Part shown: one piece after another, positions 22,315 through 29,636 of the stretch
Layout: each line of letters opens with the position of its first letter
Position numbering within the stretch: the first letter of the stretch is position 1
Source: a virus
Virus record (IMG/VR): IMGVR_UViG_3300037325_000381
Location: 1 to 43,843 of that record
Direction: 5' to 3' (one strand)
Length of the DNA: 43,843 nt
Made by a program: the position numbers and the translations under genes
The notes under the pieces: model-generated
Told to the model about the DNA's origin: nothing
The model's input: the letters and a program-made list of their open reading frames with translations, nothing else
The model's database searches: none

Positions 22315-22343
22315 ATTATACCACACCGCAGAATAAAAGTAAA
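22315..22343 (-). promoter_or_regulatory. Repeated extended -10 promoter, copy 11
   Basis: TTTACT at 22343-22338, 17-bp spacer, TGG plus TATAAT at 22320-22315. It drives 22289 down through clpP to the lipase-like gene, with the ATACCAACC leader. Confidence 0.85.
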
Positions 22344-22385
22344 ATTTTACTTACCGGTGCGCCACTCACTCAATTACGGCAGATT

Positions 22386-22835
22386 TCAACCCACCATTTC
22401 GCTCAGTGACTGTTTGGCTGATGCTGGGTGGGTGTAGAGCGGCACGACCCACGCCGCATACTTTTCGCCATTGCGTTTGATGTAGTCTTCTCGGTACGTT
22501 TCGTTCCCGGCAAATTGCCGGAAATCATATCCACCTTCCCCGTCGAAGGTTTGCCAAGCAGTAGGCTCCTGCCCGCTGGCAAGTGGCTGCTGTGATGGTG
22601 GCGGGGCATCCGCAAAGTACCTCCCAGCAATGCCGCTGTAGATTTTCATATCTGCTTTAGTTGCGGGCATAGGCTCCCACCCGCTGGCAAGGCTTGGGCC
22701 GCCCCATGCGGCATTTGCGCTTCCTGCGGCGGCCCATGCAGCATTTGTGCCCCATGCGGCATTTGTGCTGCCCCTTGCGGCATTTGCGCCCCATGGCGAA
22801 CACAGCGGTTCGGTTTCTTTATGAAGGTCTGTCAA
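22386..22835 (-). CDS. Ea22-like accessory protein with Ala/Trp repeats
   Basis: About 149 aa if it starts at the TTG at 22835 (uncertain). N-terminal NAAWG-type low-complexity repeats are followed by EPTAWQTFDGEGGYDFRQ and PLYTHPA, seen in Ea22-like proteins of temperate phages. GC-rich compared with the rest. Its C-terminal 162 nt are duplicated at 24205-24366. Confidence 0.6.
   Translation of the reverse strand: MTDLHKETEPLCSPWGANAARGSTNAAWGTNAAWAAAGSANAAWGGPSLASGWEPMPATKADMKIYSGIAGRYFADAPPPSQQPLASGQEPTAWQTFDGEGGYDFRQFAGNETYREDYIKRNGEKYAAWVVPLYTHPASAKQSLSEMVG
22422..22583 (-). repeat. Duplicated Ea22 module, copy A
   Basis: 162 nt matching 24205-24366 at roughly 85% by eye, with no length change. 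It encodes the WQTFDGEGGY...PLYTHPA block. Confidence 0.85.
22701..22795. repeat. GC-rich tandem repeat encoding NAAWG-like units
   Basis: Imperfect units of about 15-24 nt around CCCCATGCGGCATTTG. A likely slippage-prone tract. Confidence 0.75.
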
Positions 22836-23142
22836 AATCGTGATTTGTCCTGATGTTGTGGGTGGCTTTAAGCTCAGGCAACAAGGCATTGACCGCTTTG
22901 TCTGGAAGCACACTACAAAAGCCATTGGCTTTGCAAAGCTCGGTCAGCTCATACCGCCATTCAATGCCTGGTTTACTCGTCATTTTGCACAGCCCTTTGG
23001 TTCGCAGTGCCTTGATAAGTAAGTCAATCGAATTCTGGCTCTTGCCGTATTTCGCAAGACCGGCAGCTATTTCTGCACCGGTACTTTTTGGATTTTCGCG
23101 GAGGAAATCCACCACTTGTTGTTGATAGCTTTGCACGCCCAT
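22819..23142 (-). CDS. Winged-helix-like DNA-binding protein, 107 aa
   Basis: Starts MGVQSYQQQVVDFLRENP, then GAEIAAGLAKYGKSQNSID and a KALRTKGLCKM recognition-like helix and wing: a small winged-helix layout. Ends with a NALLPELKATHN tail. AAGGA upstream of 23142. The frame upstream is open into a lipoprotein remnant. A truncated copy of the N-terminal part lies at 23562-23699. Possibly a repressor-like moron. Confidence 0.7.
   Translation of the reverse strand: MGVQSYQQQVVDFLRENPKSTGAEIAAGLAKYGKSQNSIDLLIKALRTKGLCKMTSKPGIEWRYELTELCKANGFCSVLPDKAVNALLPELKATHNIRTNHDFDRPS
22861..22893 (-). repeat. NALLPELKAT tail module, copy A
   Basis: 33 nt, near-identical to 23720-23752, encoding the same C-terminal tail in an unrelated protein. 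Confidence 0.8.
23023..23135 (-). repeat. Winged-helix module, copy A
   Basis: 113 nt matching 23580-23692 at about 90% by eye. Confidence 0.85.
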
Positions 23143-23370
23143 GATTATTCCTTTGGTGGTGGTGGTAGGGGCATCCAGATTACCCAATGAGCATAGACCT
23201 TCGACTGTAAGAATGTAATCACCGGTTATGCCATTGTAGAATACTACACGTCGATTTACTTCAAACATATCGGCCGCAAGTGAAAGATTTCGTGATGCAA
23301 CATCTGCGTCCCGAGCACAACCAAAAAGTAAGACAGTGATAATAGAGGCTCAAATAAATTTGTTAATCAT
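23143..23370 (-). pseudogene. Phage lipoprotein remnant
   Basis: Frame from the ATG at 23370: MINKFI, then TGA, then ASIITVLLFGC (lipobox) ARDADVASRNLSLAAD, RRVVFYNGITGDY and VEGLCSLGN. This matches the N-terminal half of a small phage lipoprotein family I recognise. The signal peptide is broken by a TGA and the C-terminal half is replaced by the winged-helix gene. An internal ATG at 23268 could give a leader-less fusion, but that is unlikely. Confidence 0.75.
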
Positions 23371-23386
23371 GATATTTTGTATTAAA

Positions 23387-23557
23387 TTATTTTTGAGTTA
23401 GATATTCTTTAATGCTAATATAGATAGCTGTTAAAATTAAGCAACATACTACAGCAGAGACAGAAAGAACAATCCAGAATAGAGGGACATATACCATAAT
23501 TAACACAATAGAGGTTAAAAACAATACAGTTACAGTGATAAGAAAAACACTTTGCAT
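23387..23557 (-). CDS. Small membrane protein, 56 aa
   Basis: Two transmembrane segments (about 4-22 and 25-48) and a short charged tail (IKEYLTQK). Starts shortly after the truncated winged-helix stop. Function unknown. Confidence 0.65.
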   Translation of the reverse strand: MQSVFLITVTVLFLTSIVLIMVYVPLFWIVLSVSAVVCCLILTAIYISIKEYLTQK

Positions 23558-23561
23558 AAAA

Positions 23562-23699
23562 TTACGCTTTTATGATTAGGTCAATCGAGTTTCGGCTCTT
23601 GCCGTATTTAGCAAGACCGGCAGCTATTTCTGCGCCGGTACTTTTTGGATTTTCACGGAGGAAATCCACCACCTGTTGTTGGTAACTTTGCATACTCAT
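23562..23699 (-). CDS. Truncated winged-helix protein, 45 aa
   Basis: Copy of the first 45 residues of the 107-aa protein (SYQQQVVDFLRENPKSTGAE) ending early at KA-stop. It has its own good site (GGAGAAATT before ATG), so it may be expressed. Probably a decayed duplicate. Confidence 0.7.
   Translation of the reverse strand: MSMQSYQQQVVDFLRENPKSTGAEIAAGLAKYGKSRNSIDLIIKA
23580..23692 (-). repeat. Winged-helix module, copy B
   Basis: Pairs with 23023-23135. Confidence 0.85.
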
Positions 23700-24004
23700 A
23701 ATTTCTCCTTAATGTTGCGGGTGGCTTTAAGCTCAGGCAACAAGGCATTGACCTTGGCTGCAAACTTGTTTTCGACGTTTTTAATTTCTAACTGATACTC
23801 TTTTTTGATTGAGTCAATGGCGTTTTTTATCTTCTTTCCGTCCTCTAGGGTTCTAACGGCAAGAATGTTTTTTCGCCCCATAATGAATTCATAGTCATTA
23901 GCGTAGAAGTTACCAAAGTCGTTGAAGCTGCCTGCGCCGCAACAAATGTGTGGGAACAGATCGTAGCCCCAAAAACCGTAAACCCTAGGTTCAGGCTTGC
24001 TCAT
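23696..24004 (-). CDS. Hypothetical protein with swapped C-terminal tail, 102 aa
   Basis: Body (YGFWGYDLFPHICCGAGSF... KKIKNAIDSIKKEYQLEIK) is of unknown function, with a coiled-coil second half. The tail KVNALLPELKATRN is shared with the 107-aa protein. AAGGA before the ATG at 24004; ATGA overlap with the Ea22-like gene. Confidence 0.7.
   Translation of the reverse strand: MSKPEPRVYGFWGYDLFPHICCGAGSFNDFGNFYANDYEFIMGRKNILAVRTLEDGKKIKNAIDSIKKEYQLEIKNVENKFAAKVNALLPELKATRNIKEKL
23720..23752 (-). repeat. NALLPELKAT tail module, copy B
   Basis: Pairs with 22861-22893. Confidence 0.8.
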
Positions 24005-24675
24005 GGCTTTTCCTTGCTGACGAGCATTGCGGCGTCGATGGCGGCAGTTGGTGACGGGTATTGAGACCCATCCTCGTACCCCCAATGCAGGGCTTCAACG
24101 GTTGGGTGAATTTGTCTCCGGCATTCGGGCCAACCGTGTTGAAGGCAGTAGCGATACCGCGCAGCATCTACTGCGTCGGATTTACTCAGCGGATGCTGTG
24201 CTGGTGCTGGGTGGGTGTATAGTGGCGTGACCAACGCTGAATACTTTTCACCGTTCCGTTTGATGTAGTCATCGTGGTACGTTTTGTTTTCTGCAAATTG
24301 CCGGAACTCATAGCCCCCTTCACCGTCGAAGGTTTGCCAAGCCACAGGCTCCTGCCCGCTGGCAAGCTTTGCCCATCCTTCGCGCTGCTGCTGCTTGAGC
24401 ACGATGCACGCCGCGCTGACTGTTTCAAGCGATGCGGTGAGATGGGCAAGCTGCACCTCAAGCTCTGCGATGCGTGCTTGCAACGGCTCAATGCACACCC
24501 TGGCGTAGGCGAAGGCTTGCTTGTCCATCGTCATGACGATGGACAGATAAGTCCCGCCAGTCGGGTCTTTGAACACGGTTGGTGAACGCGTCGGCGGTGG
24601 TGACAGTTCGTGGTTCATGGCTTCTCTCCTTCGTTCAATGTCTTGATTCCATTCGGGCCAGGGTTTGTTGCTCAT
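24001..24675 (-). CDS. Ea22-like accessory protein, 224 aa
   Basis: Start MSNKPWPEWNQD with GGAGA upstream; an in-frame ATG at 24744 is possible. A coiled coil lies near 66-100 (LQARIAELEVQLAHLTASLE), then EPVAWQTFDGEGGYEFRQ and PLYTHPAPAQ, then a C-terminal YRYCLQHGW domain. Typical of Ea22-type proteins from lambdoid and other temperate phages. Clearly GC-richer than its surroundings, suggesting transfer. Confidence 0.7.
   Translation of the reverse strand: MSNKPWPEWNQDIERRREAMNHELSPPPTRSPTVFKDPTGGTYLSIVMTMDKQAFAYARVCIEPLQARIAELEVQLAHLTASLETVSAACIVLKQQQREGWAKLASGQEPVAWQTFDGEGGYEFRQFAENKTYHDDYIKRNGEKYSALVTPLYTHPAPAQHPLSKSDAVDAARYRYCLQHGWPECRRQIHPTVEALHWGYEDGSQYPSPTAAIDAAMLVSKEKP
24205..24366 (-). 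repeat. Duplicated Ea22 module, copy B
   Basis: Pairs with 22422-22583. Confidence 0.85.
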
Positions 24676-24766
24676 TTCAATTCTCCGATTCAGTTCTGAG
24701 GTGCAGTTGAGAATATGGCTAACAGCTTCATCTGTTAGTATCATTGCTATTCTTTACGTTTTATGT

Positions 24767-24991
24767 TTACCCAATTCTGTGTATGCCTTCGACTGCTCTT
24801 ACTATTTCCATTATCAGGTCCATGGATATTCCGGCTCCTGCCATAGCGTTACACGCCATAATTTTATCGCTTTCCCGTACTTGATCGACTGTTAATGGTT
24901 TTTGCCCGGGGTCGGCCTCGGCTTTGGGGTTCGGCATTACTGGACAATAGTGACTGCGTACGCAGTCACCGTATTCATTGCAACAATTCAT
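24767..24991 (-). CDS. Cysteine-rich hypothetical protein, 74 aa
   Basis: Five cysteines in MNCCNEYGDCVRSHYCPV and later MACNA, then a helical end. Function unknown. The ATGA overlap with the 119-aa gene supports translation. Confidence 0.65.
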   Translation of the reverse strand: MNCCNEYGDCVRSHYCPVMPNPKAEADPGQKPLTVDQVRESDKIMACNAMAGAGISMDLIMEIVRAVEGIHRIG

Positions 24992-25347
24992 TCTGGAGCA
25001 CCTTGACTAATAATTTTCAAGTCATAATCACTTAATCCAAGATCGGAGGCCCTTTTTCGGGCGAAATGATAAGCTAGTTGCTTAACTTCCTTATCTGGGA
25101 CCTTACTGTCCTCTAGCGAAGGTTTGGTAACTTCGAAAAGATCTTTTGGAAGTAAATACAGATCATTTTTGAAGTGATAAACCTTTACTTCTCTAATTTC
25201 CGCATTACTCCCTTGTGGCCCTCGGTTTTTAGCGAGTCGAACTGCGGTGGCCAGATTCTGGTATGTACCAACTCTTATTTCCATACCCCGACCTTCGTTT
25301 AGGTCACTGTTAGAGTACACTCCGTACACAATTTTTATCTCTGTCAT
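24988..25347 (-). CDS. Conserved phage hypothetical protein, 119 aa
   Basis: VYGVYSNSDLNEGRGMEI start and an EIREVKVYHF strand are a pattern I have seen in unannotated proteins of large phages. Function unknown. Confidence 0.75.
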   Translation of the reverse strand: MTEIKIVYGVYSNSDLNEGRGMEIRVGTYQNLATAVRLAKNRGPQGSNAEIREVKVYHFKNDLYLLPKDLFEVTKPSLEDSKVPDKEVKQLAYHFARKRASDLGLSDYDLKIISQGAPE

Positions 25348-25359
25348 AATTATTTCAAG

Positions 25360-25560
25360 TTAGCGTTTGTAATGAACGGCGCGTTCATATTTTCCATTTT
25401 CGTTTCTGTAGATACTGACAAAATGTCCGTTCTTTGAACCGTCATCCCATGTCCACATTCTGGTCTCGTTATAAGCAATGGGTGAGTAATGCATTTCCCA
25501 TGCGTCTAGCAAGTTTTCTGACTCGAGGGCAGCATTTAGGGTTTCAAAGAAGTTTTTCAT
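25360..25560 (-). CDS. Hypothetical protein, 66 aa
   Basis: Function unknown. Tryptophan-rich middle (MWTWDDGSKNGHF). AGGAATG upstream; starts right after the stop of the 25-aa membrane peptide. Confidence 0.75.
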   Translation of the reverse strand: MKNFFETLNAALESENLLDAWEMHYSPIAYNETRMWTWDDGSKNGHFVSIYRNENGKYERAVHYKR

Positions 25561-25638
25561 TTACATTCCTAGAGCCAACATCACACCGATGCAAGCAAAG
25601 ATAAGAACTGTGGCTACCGCGTACATAAAATCATTCAC
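25561..25638 (-). CDS. Transmembrane micropeptide, 25 aa, GTG start
   Basis: One hydrophobic helix (FMYAVATVLIFACIGVMLAL). GGAG lies 7 nt before the GTG. It is between two other short genes in the same transcript. Confidence 0.55.
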   Translation of the reverse strand: MNDFMYAVATVLIFACIGVMLALGM

Positions 25639-25642
25639 AAGA

Positions 25643-25738
25643 TCACTCCATGAAGATAAGGAGGGTGACACCAAGAATCGCCAGAGTAGCAAGATAGCTG
25701 ATGATAGCGGATTTAATAAAGATTCGAAGATTGTTCAT
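25643..25738 (-). CDS. Transmembrane micropeptide, 31 aa
   Basis: A short basic start (MNNLRIFIK) and one hydrophobic helix. First gene after promoter copy 12. Function unknown. Confidence 0.55.
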   Translation of the reverse strand: MNNLRIFIKSAIISYLATLAILGVTLLIFME

Positions 25739-25771
25739 TTTATTTAAATGGGTTTGTTGTGGTGTGAGTTT

Positions 25772-25800
25772 ATTATAACACGACTCAGGATAAAAGTAAA
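25772..25800 (-). promoter_or_regulatory. Repeated extended -10 promoter, copy 12
   Basis: TTTACT at 25800-25795, 17-bp spacer, TGT plus TATAAT at 25777-25772. Confidence 0.85.
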
Positions 25801-25823
25801 ACTTAAACCACAGGAAGTTGTTG

Positions 25824-26111
25824 TTAAGTTACTTCCACACCATTCAAGTACCACAACTTGTGGCCACTGTTATACTCAATAGCTGGTCCATCGTGCCGAT
25901 GTAGTTTGCCATTCAAGTACCACTCCTTGTCGCCGTTGACATACTCAGCGGCTGGTCCATCGGTCCGATGGAGTACGCCATGCAAGTACCACATCTTGGA
26001 GCCAGCAGCATACTCAATAGCTGGTCCTTCGGTACGGTGGCGCTTACCATTCAGGAACCACTGGGTTTTGTGTGCATCGACTTGTACTGTGTATTCGGTG
26101 GTGTTGTTCAT
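25824..26111 (-). CDS. Repeat protein, 95 aa, three HRxDGPA units
   Basis: Three 23-residue units of the form W-(F/Y)-L-N-G-x-x-HR-x-x-GPA-x-EY and a closing WYLNGVEVT, a MORN-like pattern. Paralogues with four and one units lie at 39047 and 39475. Here a GAA-to-TAA change cuts off the QQLPVV tail that the others keep. Function unknown. Confidence 0.8.
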   Translation of the reverse strand: MNNTTEYTVQVDAHKTQWFLNGKRHRTEGPAIEYAAGSKMWYLHGVLHRTDGPAAEYVNGDKEWYLNGKLHRHDGPAIEYNSGHKLWYLNGVEVT

Positions 26112-26115
26112 GATG

Positions 26116-26346
26116 TTACCTTGCTTCCGCCAGTTCTAGGGCCCGTTTCACATACATGTCTTTGGTTTTTCCAACTGAATCGATAAGATTCTGCTTTTGC
26201 TTTTTTGAAAGCATCTCGAACATCTGCACAACCTGAGACCCAAAATAACCCGAGGAGTAGGAATGACTGCCATAAACTGCATGAGTGGAGTCAGTCAGCG
26301 CGTTGACGGTTTCTTGGAATTCTTGAGTAAGGTTGCTAGTAAACAT
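26116..26346 (-). CDS. Hypothetical protein, 76 aa
   Basis: Function unknown. A Ser/Tyr/Gly-rich stretch (GSHSYSSGYFGS) sits between helical ends. Starts next to the stop of the 68-aa gene. Confidence 0.7.
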   Translation of the reverse strand: MFTSNLTQEFQETVNALTDSTHAVYGSHSYSSGYFGSQVVQMFEMLSKKQKQNLIDSVGKTKDMYVKRALELAEAR

Positions 26347-26351
26347 TTTGA

Positions 26352-26558
26352 TTATGCCATGTTGTTGAGTCGGAGGATGATCTTTTGGTATTCTTCACGA
26401 ATTTCCAGAGATCTTCCGTGAAGATTGGTGTATGCATCCGCGTCACCACGATCCATAGCGTTACCCAGGTCATCCTGGTTTATGATGAGCTCTTTCTCGA
26501 GGGCCGTAAGCTTGTTGTGAAGACGGTTTACAAGGGCGCTGTTGTGTTGTGATTTCAT
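26352..26558 (-). CDS. Coiled-coil hypothetical protein, 68 aa
   Basis: Almost wholly helical with heptads (LHNKLTALEKELIINQDDL). GGAAAT site; first gene after promoter copy 13. Confidence 0.75.
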   Translation of the reverse strand: MKSQHNSALVNRLHNKLTALEKELIINQDDLGNAMDRGDADAYTNLHGRSLEIREEYQKIILRLNNMA

Positions 26559-26580
26559 GGTATTTCCGTGTTGATAAGTT

Positions 26581-26609
26581 ATTATACCACACCAAGGAAT
26601 AAAAGTAAA
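26581..26609 (-). promoter_or_regulatory. Repeated extended -10 promoter, copy 13
   Basis: TTTACT at 26609-26604, 17-bp spacer, TGG plus TATAAT at 26586-26581, followed by the AACTTATCAAC leader. Confidence 0.85.
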
Positions 26610-26614
26610 ATGTA

Positions 26615-27280
26615 CTAAAAGCCCTTGAGCGCTCGGAATCTTTCCCGCGTGGCCAAGAAGGCGGGCAGCCAGGTTTTTACTTTCTCCTTGAACACGACTA
26701 GCCCAATATCCTGAACAGTCATTGCAATCAAAATATTTGGAATTTTTACTCCAGTGCGTTCAAAAAAAGCATATGAGTAATAGGCGGTCTGTTTGAAATA
26801 ACCAGAGATTTGATCTCTTGATTTATATCTCGCAGCCGACTTCCAATCGCAAACAAATAATTCGCCGTCTATACGCGCAATAAGATCGACTGTACCAGCA
26901 GTTTCTAACCTATCAGAGTATAACTTAGTTTCCATTGCATGTACTTCCTCAATAGATTCAATGACGGGTATTAGACACTCAAACATTTCACGATTACCCG
27001 CATCAAACATTCCCCATTCATATTGTTCGCCGACTATCATTTTTTCACATGCTTTATGAATTATAGTTCCTCTACTCGCGGCCTTTCTGCTAATCTCATT
27101 GGCTACTTCATGACCAACTCGATTTCGCCACTCGGTTATATATTGAATAGATTCGATTCCAAGAATTGTAGTTATACTTGGATATTTTGCACCAGATGGG
27201 GTTTCGTATAAGCGTCCTTCGGGGCCATTAATCTGCTTTATCTTAGCGATATCGTAAGGTATAAATAGTTTAGGTTTCAT
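26615..27280 (-). CDS. PD-(D/E)XK exonuclease (RecB/MGME1-like)
   Basis: 221 aa. GTIIHKACE (H75), AMETKLYS, then ETAGTVDLI (D132) and FVCDWKSA (D145, K147) form the RecB-family metal-binding core. Such phage enzymes process DNA ends or flaps. The ATG at 27280 is preferred over a TTG at 27313, which would overlap the divergent endolysin. Its start is 12 nt from the endolysin start. Confidence 0.85.
   Translation of the reverse strand: MKPKLFIPYDIAKIKQINGPEGRLYETPSGAKYPSITTILGIESIQYITEWRNRVGHEVANEISRKAASRGTIIHKACEKMIVGEQYEWGMFDAGNREMFECLIPVIESIEEVHAMETKLYSDRLETAGTVDLIARIDGELFVCDWKSAARYKSRDQISGYFKQTAYYSYAFFERTGVKIPNILIAMTVQDIGLVVFKEKVKTWLPAFLATRERFRALKGF
27260..27267 (+). promoter_or_regulatory. 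T4-like late promoter motif TATAAATA before the endolysin
   Basis: Plus-strand TATAAATA with its -10 centre about 30 nt before the endolysin ATG, inside the start of the divergent nuclease gene. Lysis genes are late in T4-like phages, so position and strand fit. Confidence 0.5.
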
Positions 27281-27292
27281 AATAAGGCTTCT

Positions 27293-27901
27293 ATGGAAAT
27301 TAAATTTAAACAACTACAAAGTATCTTACCCACATGTAATGATATTATAGGATGGACAGTTCTTCTTAATAAGTATTTGCCAGCGGCTGGAATAGATAGT
27401 CCCGAAGAAATATCTAGATTTCTAGCCCAGCTTGGCCACGAATCTGCGGATCTTAATATATTAACTGAGAATCTTAACTACTCAGCTACTGGTTTATTAA
27501 AAACCTTCGGTAAATATTTTAATAAAAACACCGCCGTTGAGTACGCTCGTCAGCCCCCAAAAATTGCCAATCGAGTATACGCTAATCGAATGAGCAATGG
27601 TAGTGAGGCATCCGGCGATGGTTGGAAATTCAGGGGAGCTGGACCCCTTCAGTTAACCGGTAAAAGTAATTTTCTCCAATGTAGTGAGGATCTATTTAAG
27701 GATCAACGGCTAATTGCCAATCCAGAATTTGTACGTTTACCAGATATGGGTTTACAGGCTGCCATATGGTTCTGGAATAAAAATAAGTTAAATAGCATAA
27801 CCGACATGCATTTGTTAACCAAGAGGGTAAACGGTGGATTCAATGGTTTGAATGACAGACTGGCTAGGTATGACATTGCAATAAAAATTTTAAAGGATTA
27901 G
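27293..27901 (+). CDS. GH19 endolysin (chitinase-like muramidase)
   Basis: 202 aa. H49-E50-S and E59 (LGHESADLNILTEN), RGAGPLQLTG and VNGGFNGLNDRLARY are the glycoside hydrolase 19 signature. Cuts the glycan chain of peptidoglycan. No signal peptide, so it would need a holin. One of only two plus-strand genes; a late-type TATAAATA lies upstream. Confidence 0.92.
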   Translation: MEIKFKQLQSILPTCNDIIGWTVLLNKYLPAAGIDSPEEISRFLAQLGHESADLNILTENLNYSATGLLKTFGKYFNKNTAVEYARQPPKIANRVYANRMSNGSEASGDGWKFRGAGPLQLTGKSNFLQCSEDLFKDQRLIANPEFVRLPDMGLQAAIWFWNKNKLNSITDMHLLTKRVNGGFNGLNDRLARYDIAIKILKD

Positions 27902-27939
27902 GTCGGTAGATAGTTTGGTTTAATAACAGAAGGAAACTT

Positions 27940-28749
27940 ATGGCAAGAAAATCTCAGACATTTAGTAAACGCACTCGATATGACCGATTCGAGGAAACAG
28001 TCCGAACAAAAACAGAGGCTATAGTTTCATACGAAACACCCAGAAAAAAGTTTACTACCCATGATCTGAAGAATATTCATCCTAAAACATACGCACAGGA
28101 AAGAGTATTTGAAGCCTACCAACAAGGTGGTAACTCACTGGTTCTAACTGGATCGGCTGGAACAGGTAAAACATTCCTAGCAGTCTATCTTGCACTTCAG
28201 GAGATTCTATCCGGCGAAACACCTTTTAAGAAACTAATTATTATTAGATCAACTGCACCGTTGCGAGAAATTGGTCACCTACCAGGTACTGTGGAAGAAA
28301 AAATCGCCATTTATGAACTTCCATATAAACAGTTATGTGATGATATCTTTACCAGGTCTGGTCAATATGAAAAGTTAAAGGAATCTGGTATTATCGAATT
28401 TGTTTCTACTTCATTCGTTCGCGGACTTACCTTCAAGGATTGTATTGTTGTAATGGATGAGATCCAAAACTTTAATTTTCAAGAATTGTCAAGCTGTATT
28501 ACACGCGCTGGCAATAACTGCAAATATTTTGCATGTGGTGATACCAAACAAAGTGATCTATTGTACAGAAAGACTGATATATCGGGCTTACCAGAATTTT
28601 TGGAAATTCTAAAAATGATTCCATCATTTAGAGGAGTCACATTCGGTATTGAAGATATTGTTAGATCAGGGTTGGTTCGCGAGTTTCTAGTAGCCGAGGA
28701 ACGATTTGCTGAAATTCAGGCCAGAAGAGAATCATTAAAAATGGTGTAA
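27940..28749 (+). CDS. phoH: PhoH-like ATPase
   Basis: 269 aa. Walker A GSAGTGKT (71-78), Walker B IVVMDEIQNF, and a GDTKQSD sensor. PhoH proteins are NTPases, some with RNA helicase activity, common in phages. AGAAGGAAA before the ATG. Cotranscribed with the endolysin and ended by the terminator at 28753. Confidence 0.93.
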   Translation: MARKSQTFSKRTRYDRFEETVRTKTEAIVSYETPRKKFTTHDLKNIHPKTYAQERVFEAYQQGGNSLVLTGSAGTGKTFLAVYLALQEILSGETPFKKLIIIRSTAPLREIGHLPGTVEEKIAIYELPYKQLCDDIFTRSGQYEKLKESGIIEFVSTSFVRGLTFKDCIVVMDEIQNFNFQELSSCITRAGNNCKYFACGDTKQSDLLYRKTDISGLPEFLEILKMIPSFRGVTFGIEDIVRSGLVREFLVAEERFAEIQARRESLKMV

Positions 28750-28752
28750 ACT

Positions 28753-28781
28753 AAAGGGGCCAGATCGATCTGGCCTTTTTT
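28753..28781. terminator. Bidirectional terminator between convergent genes
   Basis: Perfect palindrome GGCCAGATC-GATCTGGCC at 28758-28775 with AAA on the left and six Ts on the right. It ends phoH and faces the stop codon of the minus-strand gene at 28780. Confidence 0.85.
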
Positions 28782-29058
28782 AATCCATTGCGAGTTCTCC
28801 ACTATTACGCCCAGTCGCCAAATTGGTCCTAGCATGGCGTTCGCTTATACGGGAGAGTACTTGGCCAAACCCGCCAGTATCAGCCTTATGAGTCATTAGT
28901 CTTTCTGAATGACGTGATAAAGTTGGAGCAGATAACATATATGTTGAATCTGTTCCGCCGCAATATGGGCATTCCTTTAGTTCATCTTTTTCTGCAATAC
29001 GACAGCGAACTTCAAAAAGTTCATCACAGTCATTGCATTTTTTGTCCCATGTTGGCAT
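28780..29058 (-). CDS. FmdB-like zinc-ribbon protein, 92 aa
   Basis: C8-ND-C11 and C30-PY-C33 (ECPYCGG) with the MPTWDKKC start of the FmdB family, followed by a disordered tail. Role unknown; often called a putative regulator. AAGGA site. Confidence 0.8.
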   Translation of the reverse strand: MPTWDKKCNDCDELFEVRCRIAEKDELKECPYCGGTDSTYMLSAPTLSRHSERLMTHKADTGGFGQVLSRISERHARTNLATGRNSGELAMD

Positions 29059-29154
29059 AGTAATTCCTTAATACAACTAGATGGCAGCCGCGAACCGCCA
29101 AGTTCCGCTACCTTTACTCAACCCACGAAAGGCCCATATAAGCAATAAAATTAT
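29059..29154. other. Short gap without a clear gene
   Basis: About 96 nt. A 22-codon open frame exists on the minus strand, but nothing supports it. Confidence 0.4.
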
Positions 29155-29493
29155 TTAGTGTAGCAGTTTTGAATGCTCAAAACTGACATTACCCTGATAC
29201 AGAAGGTCAGTAATTGTTTTTTCATATGTAAAAGTTCCATCACTATCGCCAGAAATAGTAATCGAATTGCTAAAGCCATCTGCTAAAAGTACGGCAATTG
29301 TAAGTGCTGATTTAATCGCCTCATCAATATCCTCGTTAATAATATTTGTGACAACTAAAACATTATCCGGTGTGTCATTCGCAATTAATCCTACTGCAGG
29401 ATTATATGTGGTAATTCCCTCATTATCATTCTTATAAACAGTAATGAAAAAGTAGTCGGCAATAACAACGGCTAAATCAGTTTTATCGCTCAT
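29155..29493 (-). CDS. Hypothetical protein, 112 aa
   Basis: Function unknown. Acidic alternating beta/helix protein. AAGGA upstream; ATGA overlap with the 47-aa gene. Confidence 0.75.
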   Translation of the reverse strand: MSDKTDLAVVIADYFFITVYKNDNEGITTYNPAVGLIANDTPDNVLVVTNIINEDIDEAIKSALTIAVLLADGFSNSITISGDSDGTFTYEKTITDLLYQGNVSFEHSKLLH

Positions 29494-29633
29494 TTGATAT
29501 CCTTAAATGGTAGAACTTTTGAAAGTTCTTTGAAGCAATATTGCTTTTCTTTATCAGAATCCGCACTATTCGCAAATACCACATTGTCGGTGATTGTATT
29601 TTTATAGGTATTAAAGTTCATGATTTTGTCCAT
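29490..29633 (-). CDS. Hypothetical protein, 47 aa
   Basis: Function unknown. An internal ATG at 29621 is an alternative start. Overlaps the 112-aa gene by ATGA. Confidence 0.65.
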   Translation of the reverse strand: MDKIMNFNTYKNTITDNVVFANSADSDKEKQYCFKELSKVLPFKDIK

Positions 29634-29636
29634 TTC

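Noticed and set aside
22701-22795. CRISPR array
   Set aside because: Units are adjacent, imperfect and coding (NAAWG-like); there are no spacers.
22386-22925. ATG-started 179-codon version of the Ea22-like gene
   Set aside because: Its first 30 codons lie out of frame inside the winged-helix gene; a start near 22835 gives only a short overlap.
25824-26111. CRISPR-like spaced repeats in the HRxDGPA genes
   Set aside because: The regular 69-nt period is explained by protein repeats in one reading frame.
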